Source: Gilliamella sp. WF3-4
Lineage (GTDB): Bacteria; Pseudomonadota; Gammaproteobacteria; Enterobacterales; Orbaceae
Assembly (NCBI RefSeq): GCF_001690275.1
Contig: NZ_LZGW01000020.1
Coordinates: 1-64,000, forward strand
DNA: 64,000 nucleotides
Direction of reading: 5' to 3'
The notes below the pieces were generated by a model. It worked only from the letters and a program-made list of their open reading frames with translations, was not told where the DNA came from and made no database searches. Below are positions 51,995 to 63,021 of the stretch, in pieces; the first letter of the stretch is position 1, and each line of letters opens with the position of its first letter. The position numbers were made by a program, and so were the translations under genes.

Positions 51995-53431
51995 ATGACC
52001 ATTGATCCTGAGTTATTACAAGCATTGGAAATATTTAAACATTTTTTTGATTTAATCCATCAACCGATAGCTATTATTGATAAAAATGGCAATTATATTT
52101 ATTACAATCAGGAAAGTGCAGAACTCGATGGCTACCCTAAAGAGCAAGCTATTGGTAACCCCATGCTTGAGGTTTACCCCAACTTAAAAAAAGAAGATAG
52201 TACTATGTTGCAAGCTTTGCAACTTGGTAAAGAATACCAAGATAACTACCAAACTTATTATAACCATGTTGGTAAGTTGGTTGATTATTTGCATACAACT
52301 GTTCCGCTTTATAATAATAAAGAAGAAATCATTGGTGCCATTGAGATAGGCCGAAACTTATCAACGGTTAGACATTTGCAAGATCAAGTTTTTAAATTAC
52401 ATAGTAAGTTATACCACAATAAAGAACAGCCTTTGCCCGATATTGTTTTTGTTTCGGAAAAAATGCAGAAAGTGATTGACCAAACCAATATTTTAGGACG
52501 CAATGATGTTCCTGTACTAATTGTAGGTGAAACAGGAACAGGTAAAGAACTGTTTGCTCGCTTAATACACCAGACAAGTCAACGCCGTGACAAAGCTTTC
52601 ATCTCACTTAATTGTGGTGCGTTACCAACTACCCTGATTGAAAGCACTTTATTTGGCACAGTCAAAGGTGCGTTTACGGGGGCCGAAAACCGTCAAGGTT
52701 ATTTAGCGCTAGCTAACGGAGGCACACTGTTTCTTGATGAACTTAATGCAATGCCTTTTGATATGCAAAGTAAGCTATTGCGATTTCTACAAGAGAAAAC
52801 CTATTGGCCATTAGGTGGTAGTAAAGAACAACATTCAGATGTTCGTATCGTTGCCGCCATGAATGAATCACCGACAGAGTTGCTAAAAACGGGAAAAATA
52901 AGAGGCGATTTATTTTATCGATTAAACGTTGGTTTAATTAAACTTCCTGCTTTGCGAGACAGAACAGAAGATATTCCCGTTTTAGCTCGTTATTTTATTG
53001 ATAAACATAAAAACGATGTAAATATAGTCATTAGTGGTATCAGTAAACAAGCACTACAACAATTAATGTCAGCACATTGGCCTGGTAATGTGCGTATGCT
53101 TGAAAATGCCATTGTCAGAAGTATGGTACTTCAAAACGAACCTGGTGAATTACAGCATATTACCCTTGATGAAGAGTTATTTGAACTTAATAACCCGCAG
53201 TCTGAAGATGATAATACAAATAAGCACAATGAAACAGTTGTTCAAACATCTCCTAATGGAGGTAACTTAACCGAACAAGTTGAAAACTTTGAACGGCAAC
53301 TGATTATTGACGCATTGAATCAAGCTAATGGCAAAATTATAACGGCGGCAAAAAACTTAAATATTTCACGCACAACATTACAATATAAAGTCAAAAAGTA
53401 TCATATTCAGATGGGGGTAATTGATGCTTAA
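51995..53431 (+). CDS. Sigma-54-dependent regulator with PAS domain (RocR-like)
   Basis: 478 residues. PAS domain (about 15-115, IAIIDKNGNYIYYNQESAEL), AAA+ domain with Walker A GETGTGKELF, sigma-54 loop GAFTGA in VKGAFTGAENRQGY, FLDELNAMPFDMQSKL and LRDRTEDIPVLARYFI, then a C-terminal Fis-type HTH (ITAAKNLNISRTTLQYKVKK). No receiver domain, so it senses a small molecule rather than a phosphate. Divergent from the decarboxylase operon, with a sigma-54 promoter and a palindrome between them, so it most likely activates that operon. Confidence 0.9.
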   Translation: MTIDPELLQALEIFKHFFDLIHQPIAIIDKNGNYIYYNQESAELDGYPKEQAIGNPMLEVYPNLKKEDSTMLQALQLGKEYQDNYQTYYNHVGKLVDYLHTTVPLYNNKEEIIGAIEIGRNLSTVRHLQDQVFKLHSKLYHNKEQPLPDIVFVSEKMQKVIDQTNILGRNDVPVLIVGETGTGKELFARLIHQTSQRRDKAFISLNCGALPTTLIESTLFGTVKGAFTGAENRQGYLALANGGTLFLDELNAMPFDMQSKLLRFLQEKTYWPLGGSKEQHSDVRIVAAMNESPTELLKTGKIRGDLFYRLNVGLIKLPALRDRTEDIPVLARYFIDKHKNDVNIVISGISKQALQQLMSAHWPGNVRMLENAIVRSMVLQNEPGELQHITLDEELFELNNPQSEDDNTNKHNETVVQTSPNGGNLTEQVENFERQLIIDALNQANGKIITAAKNLNISRTTLQYKVKKYHIQMGVIDA

Positions 53432-53450
53432 TTTTAAGCATCAAAAACGA

Positions 53451-54632
53451 TCAATTAAACGCCTGAGCACATGCAAATGCACTACTCCATGCCCATTGGA
53501 AATTATAACCTCCGAGCCACCCCGAAACATCAACCACCTCACCAATAAAATAGAGGTTAGGAAGTGTTTTAACCGCCATAGTTTTGGAGGATAACGCATC
53601 AGTGCTTATACCGCCCAGTGTGACTTCGGCAGTACGATAACCTTCTGTTCCATTTGGAGTAATTTTCCAGTGTGTTAGGTTGTAATAAAGTTGCTGCTGT
53701 TGTCTAGGGGTAAGCTGTTTCACCGTTAAATCGTCCATTAAATTTAATTGTATTAATGCTTCAATGAGCCTTTTGGGTAAAAGCGACGCCAAGCAGTTTT
53801 TTATAGTCTGATTGCGGTTTTGTTCTAATAATAGTTTAAACGATGATTCAAATACTAATTCAGGTAATAAATTGATAGTGATTGATTCACCAGCTTGCCA
53901 ATAACTCGACAATTGTAAAATAGCTGGTCCAGAAAGCCCTCGATGCGTAAATAATAGATTCTCTTTAAAGCTCATTCTTTGATTAGAAACTTCAACTGGA
54001 ATTGCAATACCAGACAAATTTGCAAGCACATCCAGTAAAGGCTTATGCAACGTAAAAGGCACTAATCCAGCTTTTACTGGTACAACAGGAATAGCAAATT
54101 TTTCAGCAATTTTATAGCCTATTGATGTCATACCGAGTGCGGGCATAGATAAACCGCCTGTAGCAATAATAAGATTTTCACTATCCATAATGCCACCAGA
54201 AGTATATAATTGAAACCCTTGCCCATTACTATCAATATCTTCAACTTGGGTTCGCATCACAAAATTAACATGCCCCTTTTGGCACTCTTTTACTAGCAGA
54301 TCAACGATATCTTGCGCTGAATTATCACAAAATAATTGGCCATGAGCTTTTTCATGATAACTAATACCATATTGGTTGACTAATTGTATAAAATCCCACT
54401 GGGTAAAGCGCTTTAAAGCAGATTTGCAAAAATGTGGATTATGAGAAATATAATGGGATGGCTCAACAGATAAATTAGTAAAATTACATTTACCACCACC
54501 AGACATTAAAATTTTACGCCCGAGCTTTTTACCATTATCAATTACGGTAACATCATACCCTTTTTGCCCCAATAGGCCAGCACAAAAAAGCCCAGCAGCG
54601 CCCGCCCCAACAATTGTAATTTTAGTTTGCAT
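53451..54632 (-). CDS. YhiN/HI0933 family FAD/NAD(P)-binding oxidoreductase
   Basis: 393 residues from the ATG at 54632 (MQTKITIVGAGAAGLFCAGL), the usual start; the frame extends to 54686. Rossmann FAD motif GAGAAGLFCAGLL, GGGKCNFTN, the internal beta domain and the C-terminal GGYNFQWAWSSAFACAQ are the YhiN/HI0933 hallmarks. Biochemical role in the family is not established (a flavoprotein likely). Convergent with the regulator gene, 19 bases from it. Confidence 0.88.
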   Translation of the reverse strand: MQTKITIVGAGAAGLFCAGLLGQKGYDVTVIDNGKKLGRKILMSGGGKCNFTNLSVEPSHYISHNPHFCKSALKRFTQWDFIQLVNQYGISYHEKAHGQLFCDNSAQDIVDLLVKECQKGHVNFVMRTQVEDIDSNGQGFQLYTSGGIMDSENLIIATGGLSMPALGMTSIGYKIAEKFAIPVVPVKAGLVPFTLHKPLLDVLANLSGIAIPVEVSNQRMSFKENLLFTHRGLSGPAILQLSSYWQAGESITINLLPELVFESSFKLLLEQNRNQTIKNCLASLLPKRLIEALIQLNLMDDLTVKQLTPRQQQQLYYNLTHWKITPNGTEGYRTAEVTLGGISTDALSSKTMAVKTLPNLYFIGEVVDVSGWLGGYNFQWAWSSAFACAQAFN

Positions 54633-55007
54633 TATTGATAGATTAAAAATAAAAGATAACAAATTATAGCAAGATACCGCCATCACTTATAGTCGTTAGC
54701 TTGAGTTAAATTTTATACTTAAACAGATACTTTTCTGAAAGTTTTTAACATAAAAGAAAAAAAACTTATAGCTAATTTATATACGCTATTTTAAAAAAAA
54801 CAATTTAAATTTATAAACACTTAAAAAATCATAGTGGTATATGTCATTATTAGCTTAATTAATAACTCAAATATAAGTTATGAGAAGATTAACTTATAAG
54901 TAATATTTATTTGACCGAAAACGTTTTTTTAATTAACTTCATACCTAATATGGGATTAATGCCTATACCTTCTCAAATTATAAAAGCGATGAATTAGAGG
55001 CAATGAT
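54633..55007. other. Leader region upstream of gltB
   Basis: 375 AT-rich bases between yhiN-like and gltB, which face apart. An inverted repeat ataagtt (54873-54879) / aacttat (54891-54897) may be an operator. No gene; promoter elements are not clear by eye. Confidence 0.4.
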
Positions 55008-58000
55008 ATGTTATATAACCAGCATCATGAAAAAGATAACTGCGGATTTGGTTTAATTGCTCACATTGAGGGCCGACCAAGTCATAAAGTGGTGCGTACT
55101 GCAATTCACGGGCTTGCTCGTATGCAACACCGTGGCGCGATATTATCGGATGGTAAAACCGGTGATGGATGTGGTCTTTTATTACAAAAACCTGACCGAT
55201 TTTTTCGTCTAGTCGCCGAGGATGCCGGTTGGCGTTTAGCGACGAATTATGCAGTAGGCATGTTGTTTTTAAGCCAAGATGAAGCCGAGGCGCAAGCTAG
55301 CCGTGAGATAGTCGAAGAAGAATTAGCCGAAGAAACCTTATCTATTTTAGGTTGGCGTGAAGTGCCGATTGATAAAAGTGTTCTGGGTGAAATCGCACTT
55401 GCATCGCTACCAAGAATTGAACAAGTTTTTGTTAATGCACCAGCTGGTTGGACAAAGATTGATTTAGAGCGCCGTTTGTATATGGTTCGCCGCCGCATTG
55501 AAAAACGCGTACAAGACGATACATTTTATGTTTGTAGTTTCTCAAATCAGGTCAATATTTATAAAGGCTTATGTATGCCTAAAGATTTGCCTCGATTCTA
55601 TTTAGATTTGGCCGATATTCGTATGGAAACCGCGATTTGTTTATTCCACCAACGTTTTTCAACCAATACCGTTCCACGTTGGCCATTAGCTCAACCTTTT
55701 AGACATCTGGCACATAATGGCGAAATTAATACTATTGAGGGCAATCGCCAATGGGCAAAAGCACGATCATATAAATTTAAAACGCCACTTATCCCTGATT
55801 TACAAGATGCAGCCCCATTTGTGAATGTCACTGGTTCTGACTCAAGTTCATTAGATAACATGCTAGAACTATTTTTAGTTGGAGGAATGGATATAGTGCG
55901 AGCTATGCGCCTACTTGTTCCCCCTGCATGGCAAAACAATCCAGACATGAATGAAGATCTACGTGCCTTTTTTGACTTCAACTCAATGCATATGGAACCT
56001 TGGGATGGGCCTGCTGGCATTGTTATGTCTGATGGACGTTATGCGGCATGTAACTTAGATCGAAATGGATTACGCCCTGCACGTTATGTTATTACCACAG
56101 ACAAACTTATCACCTGTGCCTCTGAAATTGGTATTTGGGATTATCAGCCCGACGAAGTAGTTACTAAAGGACGTGTTGGTCCAGGTGAATTGTTAGTTAT
56201 CGATACGGAAGAAGGCCGCATTTTACAATCTGCTGAAACCGATAATGATTTACAAAAACGTCATCCTTATAAAGAATGGATGACAAAAAATGTTAAGCAA
56301 TTAATCCCATTTGAAAGCTTACCCGATGATAGCATCGGTTCGCGCGATTATGATGATACATTACTAGCAACCTACCAAAAACAGTTTGGTTATAGTGCTG
56401 AAGAACTCGATCAATGCATCCGAGTACTTGGCGAAAATGGGCAAGAAGCTACTGGCTCAATGGGCGATGATACACCTTTTGCGGTATTATCAAATAAGCC
56501 TCGATCAATTTATGATTATTTCCGCCAAAAATTTGCGCAGGTTACTAACCCACCTATCGATCCCCTGCGTGAAGCACACGTTATGTCACTTTCAACCAGT
56601 ATTGGTCGTGAAATGAATGTATTTGCCGAAGCAGAAGGCCAAGCGCATCGAGTTGCTTTTAAATATCCTGTTTTAGTCTATTCGGATCTACAACAATTAA
56701 CAGCGCTAGAATCACGTTACTACAAATCAGAAACATTAGATATCACTTATGAAATTGATGGTAGCTTGCGTGATGCTATTGAACAATTATGTGGTGATGC
56801 TGAAACAAAAGTTCGCAATGGCACCGTATTACTGATTTTATCAGATAAAAATATTGCTCCCGACCGTCTACCCATTCCAGCACCTATGGCAGTTGGGGCT
56901 GTTCAACAACGCTTAGTTGAAAAGAATTTACGCTGCGATGCCAATATTATTGTTGAAACGGCAAGTTGTCGTGATCCGCACCACTTTGCCGTACTTCTTG
57001 GTTTTGGTGCAACAGCAATTTACCCTTATTTAGCCTATGAAACCTTATCCCAAATGGTGGATAATGGCACGATAAACAAATCTCATCGTGAAGCGATAGT
57101 TAATTACCGCAATGGGATTAATAAAGGTTTATATAAAATTATGTCCAAAATGGGCATTTCAACAGTCGCATCTTATCGTTGCTCAAAACTTTTTGAAGCC
57201 GTTGGATTACATGAAGAAGTCGTTGAACTTTGTTTTCAAGGTGTCACATGCCGTATTAGTGGCGCTAATTTTGATGATTTTTCCCAAGACCAATTTAACT
57301 TATCAAAAAGCGCATGGTTAAGAAGAAAACCCTTAGAACAAGGTGGGTTACTTAAATTTGTCCACGGTGGTGAATATCATGCCTATAACCCTGATGTTGT
57401 GCAGTCACTACAAAAAGCAGTCAATAATGGTAATTATGAAGATTACAAACGTTATGCTGATATAGTTAATCATCGCCCTATTACCACATTGCGCGATTTA
57501 TTAAAACTCAATCCACCTGAAAATGCAGCCATACCGCTTGAGCAAGTCGAACCCGAAGAATCATTATTTAAACGCTTTGATTCAGCAGCCATGTCCATTG
57601 GAGCACTCAGTCCAGAAGCGCACGAATCCCTTGCCACAGCGATGAATACACTAGGCGGATTTTCCAATTCAGGGGAAGGAGGTGAAGATCCTGCACGTTA
57701 CAACACCATAAAAGTTTCACGTATAAAACAAGTTGCATCAGGTCGTTTTGGCGTAACACCAAGTTACTTAATGAATGCTGATGTTATCCAGATAAAGGTA
57801 GCACAAGGCGCAAAACCGGGGGAAGGCGGTCAATTACCAGGTGATAAAGTCACACCATATATTGCAAAATTACGCTTTTCTGTACCCGGTGTGACATTAA
57901 TTTCACCGCCACCACATCACGATATTTACTCGATTGAAGATTTGGCACAACTAATCTTTGATTTAAAACAGATCAATCCACACGCTATGATTTCGGTTAA

Positions 58001-59465
58001 ACTCGTATCCGAACCCGGTGTTGGTACCATCGCAACAGGCGTTGCTAAAGCCTATGCCGATTTAATTACTATTTCAGGTTATGACGGTGGCACAGGGGCT
58101 AGCCCATTGACCTCGGTAAAATACGCCGGTTCCCCTTGGGAACTTGGATTGGTTGAAACACAACAATCATTAGTTGCCAATGGGTTACGTCACAAAATAC
58201 GCCTGCAAATTGACGGTGGCTTAAAAACAGGTGCTGATATTGTTAAAGCTGCTATTTTAGGTGCTGAAAGCTTTGGATTTGGTACAGGTCCTATGGTTGC
58301 TTTAGGGTGTAAATATCTACGTATTTGTCACCTAAATAACTGTGCAACTGGCGTTGCAACGCAAGACGAAAAATTACGTAGTGAGCACTATCACGGCCTG
58401 CCTGAAAAAGCGATGAATTACTTCCGCTTTATTGCTCGCAATACTCGAGAAGTCATGGCAGAACTTGGCGTAAGTCGTATTGTCGATCTAATTGGGCGCA
58501 CAGATCTACTATTAGAACTTGAAGGGATCACCGCCAAACAACAAAAATTGGATCTATCAGGATTGCTAAAAACAGCAAAACCAATTGATGGTAAACCAGT
58601 TTATTGCGTTGAAGACAATAAACCATTTGATAAAGGTGTACTAAATAAAGAGATCATCACACAAGCGCAACAATGTGTTGATAATCGCCAAAGCAAAAGT
58701 TTCTATTTTGACATTCAAAATACTGACCGTTCTGTAGGCACTAGCTTATCTGGCTATATTGCTAAAAAATATGGCGATCAAGGTTTAGCCGCTGATCCTA
58801 TTTCGCTCAATTTTAATGGGACTGCTGGTCAAAGCTTTGGTGTATGGAATGCTGGTGGCGTAGACTTAACGCTAACTGGGGATGCGAATGATTATGTTGG
58901 TAAAGGTATGACTGGTGGGCGTATTGTTATTCGCCCACCACAAGGTTCGGCATTTTTAAGCCATGAAGCAACCATTGCCGGAAATACCTGTTTATATGGC
59001 GCAACAGGCGGCAAACTATTTGCTGCCGGTCGCGCTGGTGAACGTTTTGCTGTGCGAAACTCAGGCGCAATTAGTGTGGTTGAAGGAATAGGTGATAATG
59101 GCTGCGAATATATGACTGGCGGTATTGTCTGCGTGTTAGGAAAAACAGGCATTAACTTTGGTGCAGGAATGACTGGTGGTTTTGCTTATATCTTAGATAC
59201 AGACGGTGATTTCCATAAACGCATTAACAAAGAACTCATAGAATTACTCAATGTTGCTGATTACTCTATCCACGAAGAACATTTGCGTGGTTTAATCATG
59301 GAACATGCTCAACTTACGCATTCATCACGAGCTGAGGACATTTTAGCTAATTGGGATGACTTTGCTAAACAATTTGTCTTAGTCAAACCTAAATCCAGTG
59401 ATGTCAAAGCCTTATTAGGGCACCGTAGTCGCTCATCAGCAGAACTACGCATTCAAGCACAATAA
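55008..59465 (+). CDS. gltB: Glutamate synthase large subunit
   Basis: 1485 residues, as in mature E. coli GltB plus a short leader. Glutaminase domain with catalytic Cys12 in DNCGFGLIAHIEG, FHQRFSTNTVPRWPLAQPFR, the central and FMN-binding synthase domain with SGEGGEDPARY, GGYDGGTGASPL and the 3Fe-4S cysteines (CHLNNCATGVA) and a C-terminal beta-helix (GxxxGxx repeats, GNTCLYGATGG). It transfers glutamine amide to 2-oxoglutarate with NADPH via GltD. The ATG at 55008 is followed by a short leader, cut before Cys. Confidence 0.98.
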   Translation: MLYNQHHEKDNCGFGLIAHIEGRPSHKVVRTAIHGLARMQHRGAILSDGKTGDGCGLLLQKPDRFFRLVAEDAGWRLATNYAVGMLFLSQDEAEAQASREIVEEELAEETLSILGWREVPIDKSVLGEIALASLPRIEQVFVNAPAGWTKIDLERRLYMVRRRIEKRVQDDTFYVCSFSNQVNIYKGLCMPKDLPRFYLDLADIRMETAICLFHQRFSTNTVPRWPLAQPFRHLAHNGEINTIEGNRQWAKARSYKFKTPLIPDLQDAAPFVNVTGSDSSSLDNMLELFLVGGMDIVRAMRLLVPPAWQNNPDMNEDLRAFFDFNSMHMEPWDGPAGIVMSDGRYAACNLDRNGLRPARYVITTDKLITCASEIGIWDYQPDEVVTKGRVGPGELLVIDTEEGRILQSAETDNDLQKRHPYKEWMTKNVKQLIPFESLPDDSIGSRDYDDTLLATYQKQFGYSAEELDQCIRVLGENGQEATGSMGDDTPFAVLSNKPRSIYDYFRQKFAQVTNPPIDPLREAHVMSLSTSIGREMNVFAEAEGQAHRVAFKYPVLVYSDLQQLTALESRYYKSETLDITYEIDGSLRDAIEQLCGDAETKVRNGTVLLILSDKNIAPDRLPIPAPMAVGAVQQRLVEKNLRCDANIIVETASCRDPHHFAVLLGFGATAIYPYLAYETLSQMVDNGTINKSHREAIVNYRNGINKGLYKIMSKMGISTVASYRCSKLFEAVGLHEEVVELCFQGVTCRISGANFDDFSQDQFNLSKSAWLRRKPLEQGGLLKFVHGGEYHAYNPDVVQSLQKAVNNGNYEDYKRYADIVNHRPITTLRDLLKLNPPENAAIPLEQVEPEESLFKRFDSAAMSIGALSPEAHESLATAMNTLGGFSNSGEGGEDPARYNTIKVSRIKQVASGRFGVTPSYLMNADVIQIKVAQGAKPGEGGQLPGDKVTPYIAKLRFSVPGVTLISPPPHHDIYSIEDLAQLIFDLKQINPHAMISVKLVSEPGVGTIATGVAKAYADLITISGYDGGTGASPLTSVKYAGSPWELGLVETQQSLVANGLRHKIRLQIDGGLKTGADIVKAAILGAESFGFGTGPMVALGCKYLRICHLNNCATGVATQDEKLRSEHYHGLPEKAMNYFRFIARNTREVMAELGVSRIVDLIGRTDLLLELEGITAKQQKLDLSGLLKTAKPIDGKPVYCVEDNKPFDKGVLNKEIITQAQQCVDNRQSKSFYFDIQNTDRSVGTSLSGYIAKKYGDQGLAADPISLNFNGTAGQSFGVWNAGGVDLTLTGDANDYVGKGMTGGRIVIRPPQGSAFLSHEATIAGNTCLYGATGGKLFAAGRAGERFAVRNSGAISVVEGIGDNGCEYMTGGIVCVLGKTGINFGAGMTGGFAYILDTDGDFHKRINKELIELLNVADYSIHEEHLRGLIMEHAQLTHSSRAEDILANWDDFAKQFVLVKPKSSDVKALLGHRSRSSAELRIQAQ

Positions 59466-59469
59466 GTAA

Positions 59470-60894
<1,425 letters not shown>

Positions 60895-60917
60895 TAATCA
60901 TTTACTATTAAATTAAT

Positions 60918-60944
60918 AAACCCGCTGATTGCAAGCGGGTTTAT
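60918..60944 (+). terminator. Intrinsic terminator of gltBD
   Basis: Stem aaacccgct (60918-60926) with agcgggttt ending at 60942, seven-base loop, followed by attttt. Confidence 0.85.
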
Positions 60945-60985
60945 TTTTGAATGATAAATGACAATAAAGCTAAAGAAATTAAGGA

Positions 60986-61342
60986 ATGAAGATCATCGGT
61001 AAATTTATCTTCATCAACTGCTTTGTTATTACATTAATAGGATGTGATAATAAAACAAAGTTTAATCGAATACAGGCATTTAATGAATATTCTTCAATTA
61101 TTGAATATGCCCCTTATTCAAAACATATAAAAAAACAAACTATTGGTACTTACTCTGATGATTTATTAAAAAGCATTACAACTATTTTGGGTGATAAAAA
61201 GATATCATCTTATCATAATAGGAATGAGTATGTAGATTGGGCAACCGCAACAAGAATTTTAACAGACGATAATGAAGAAAATGCGGAAGCAAAATTGGTG
61301 AATATAGAGAGAAAAATAGTACGTGGAATAGAATATTGGTAA
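60986..61342 (+). CDS. Small hypothetical lipoprotein
   Basis: 118 residues with signal MKIIGKFIFINCFVITLIGC (lipobox cysteine 20). The rest is hydrophilic, rich in I, N, K and E. No domain recognised. Stands alone after gltBD with its own leader; a smaller relative in style of the lipoprotein at 13.2-14 kb, but not similar in sequence. Confidence 0.65.
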   Translation: MKIIGKFIFINCFVITLIGCDNKTKFNRIQAFNEYSSIIEYAPYSKHIKKQTIGTYSDDLLKSITTILGDKKISSYHNRNEYVDWATATRILTDDNEENAEAKLVNIERKIVRGIEYW

Positions 61343-61510
61343 TGTAATTCTGCTTTGCTTAGATTTCTAATAAAACAAGAAAGCATTATCAAAACTTTCA
61401 CGTACATTTTTGTTTAGGTATAAAATTAGTTATTTTGGCTACTTTGGTTTAGGGTATTTTTATACGCCCCCACCCAATTCCCAAAATAACCTTAATTTTA
61501 CGCAAAAAAA

Positions 61511-61537
61511 CATTCAGAAAAGCAATTGATTTTATTG
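61511..61537 (-). repeat. Dispersed intergenic repeat, copy B (block 1)
   Basis: 27 bases, complement of the 7805-7831 copy with one mismatch (cattcagaaaagcaattg, then attttattg). No block 2 was found nearby. Confidence 0.7.
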
Positions 61538-61626
61538 AATTTTTTGTTTTACCTTTTATAAAAACTGAATCCTTTTGTATCACTAAAAAGCTATTAAAAC
61601 TATTTTTATAGGCATCAGAATGTGCC

Positions 61627-61648
61627 CACCAAACAGGGATGTTTGGTG
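61627..61648. repeat. Perfect hairpin in the glyQ upstream region
   Basis: caccaaac (61627-61634) and gtttggtg (61641-61648) with a six-base loop agggat. No T run follows. Possibly an RNA hairpin of the repeat region. Confidence 0.6.
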
Positions 61649-61785
61649 AGATACCATTTTATCGGGAACAAATTAGTGCTAGTGTATTAAAACCGCACAA
61701 CAAAGTATGGTGGCTGTAGGCAACATTCGGCAATCATGCATGTGGTATGGATTTTTTATCATAAAAATCAATAAGCAGAGAATTT

Positions 61786-61868
61786 TCATCAACCGTTAAT
61801 TTTATCCACAAAATTCTTAATTCCTCTATCTACCCTAAAAACATTCAGAAAACATATTGATTTTATTT
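61786..61868 (-). repeat. Dispersed intergenic repeat, copy C (blocks 1 and 2)
   Basis: Block 1 at 61842-61868 (24 of 27 bases) and block 2 at 61786-61818 (aattttatccacaaaattctt and flank). Same order and strand relation as copy A, with a shorter gap between blocks (23 against 53 bases). It contains the DnaA-box 9-mer. Confidence 0.65.
61802..61810 (+). promoter_or_regulatory. DnaA box 9-mer in copy C
   Basis: ttatccaca, the consensus R1-type DnaA box. Only one such 9-mer is seen here and no AT-rich 13-mer cluster or gidA/mioC neighbours, so it is a lone site, not an origin. Confidence 0.4.
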
Positions 61869-62075
61869 GATTTTTTATTTTCATTTAAATCAATGAATTA
61901 TAAAACACGACATTTGTTTATTGGGTAGCCTTTTATATCTTTTTAACAACTTCAACCCAATTAGGCAATATATCAAATAGAATAAAATTAGGCATTTCAC
62001 AAGTATTGATAAAAAGTATAAACTATAGCACTATTTAAATAGTCGAAATATCAATTCAACCATAAAGATAACATC

Positions 62076-63008
62076 ATGCAAAAGTTTAATGTCAAAACCT
62101 TTCAGGGGTTAATTCTTACGTTACAAGATTACTGGGCGAATCAAGGCTGTACAGTGATTCAGCCTTTAGATATGGAAGTGGGTGCGGGGACTTCTCACCC
62201 TATGACCTGTTTACGTGCATTGGGCCCAGAACCGATAAATGCAGCTTATGTTCAGCCATCACGTAGGCCAACTGATGGTCGCTATGGTGAAAACCCAAAT
62301 AGGTTACAACATTATTACCAATTTCAAGTTATCTTAAAACCATCTCCAGATAATATTCAAGAGCTTTATTTAGGTTCATTAAAAGAGCTAGGGCTCGATC
62401 CAACTATTAATGATATCCGTTTTGTGGAAGATAACTGGGAAAACCCAACGCTTGGTGCATGGGGGCTAGGTTGGGAAGTTTGGTTAAACGGTATGGAAGT
62501 AACCCAATTTACTTACTTTCAACAAGTTGGTGGTCTTGAATGTAAACCAGTTACAGGTGAAATCACTTACGGGCTTGAGCGCTTAGCGATGTATATCCAA
62601 GGTGTGGATAGCGTTTATGATTTAGTTTGGAGTGATGGCGCTTTTGGAAAAACCACTTATGGTGATGTGTTCCATCAAAATGAAGTAGAGCAATCCACTT
62701 ATAATTTTGAATATGCTAATGTTGAGTTTTTATTTTATTGTTTTGAACAACACGAAAAAGAAGCAAAGTATTTACTTGAGCTAGAAAAACCTCTGCCACT
62801 ACCTGCTTATGAACGTATATTAAAAGCAGCTCACTGTTTTAATTTACTTGACGCACGTAAAGCGATTTCAGTTACTGAACGTCAACGTTATATTTTACGC
62901 ATTAGAACATTAACTAAAATGGTGGCAGAGGCCTATTACGCATCACGTGAAGCACTCGGATTTCCTATGTGCCAAAATTCACACGCTAAGCAAAACGCAT
63001 CAAAGTAG
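62076..63008 (+). CDS. glyQ: Glycine--tRNA ligase alpha subunit
   Basis: 310 residues (E. coli 303). [20 protein letters not shown], the class II motifs [23 protein letters not shown] ([18 protein letters not shown]) and [19 protein letters not shown], as in the bacterial alpha2-beta2 enzyme. It charges tRNA-Gly with GlyS; the two genes are 13 bases apart. Confidence 0.97.
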   Translation: MQKFNVKTFQGLILTLQDYWANQGCTVIQPLDMEVGAGTSHPMTCLRALGPEPINAAYVQPSRRPTDGRYGENPNRLQHYYQFQVILKPSPDNIQELYLGSLKELGLDPTINDIRFVEDNWENPTLGAWGLGWEVWLNGMEVTQFTYFQQVGGLECKPVTGEITYGLERLAMYIQGVDSVYDLVWSDGAFGKTTYGDVFHQNEVEQSTYNFEYANVEFLFYCFEQHEKEAKYLLELEKPLPLPAYERILKAAHCFNLLDARKAISVTERQRYILRIRTLTKMVAEAYYASREALGFPMCQNSHAKQNASK

Positions 63009-63021
63009 GATTTAAAAGATT

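Larger units (their letters stand above)
61343..62075. other. Repeat-bearing intergenic region before glyQ
   Basis: 733 AT-rich bases without a gene. They hold two copies of the dispersed repeat (61511-61537, 61842-61868), a perfect 8-bp hairpin (61627-61634 with 61641-61648), and a DnaA-box 9-mer at 61802-61810. The leader of glyQ lies at its right end. Confidence 0.6.

Noticed and set aside
61786..61868. A replication origin here because of a DnaA box
   Set aside because: Only one consensus 9-mer is present in this region and one at 7.9 kb; there is no cluster of boxes, and no gidA/mnmG, mioC or dnaA/dnaN nearby.
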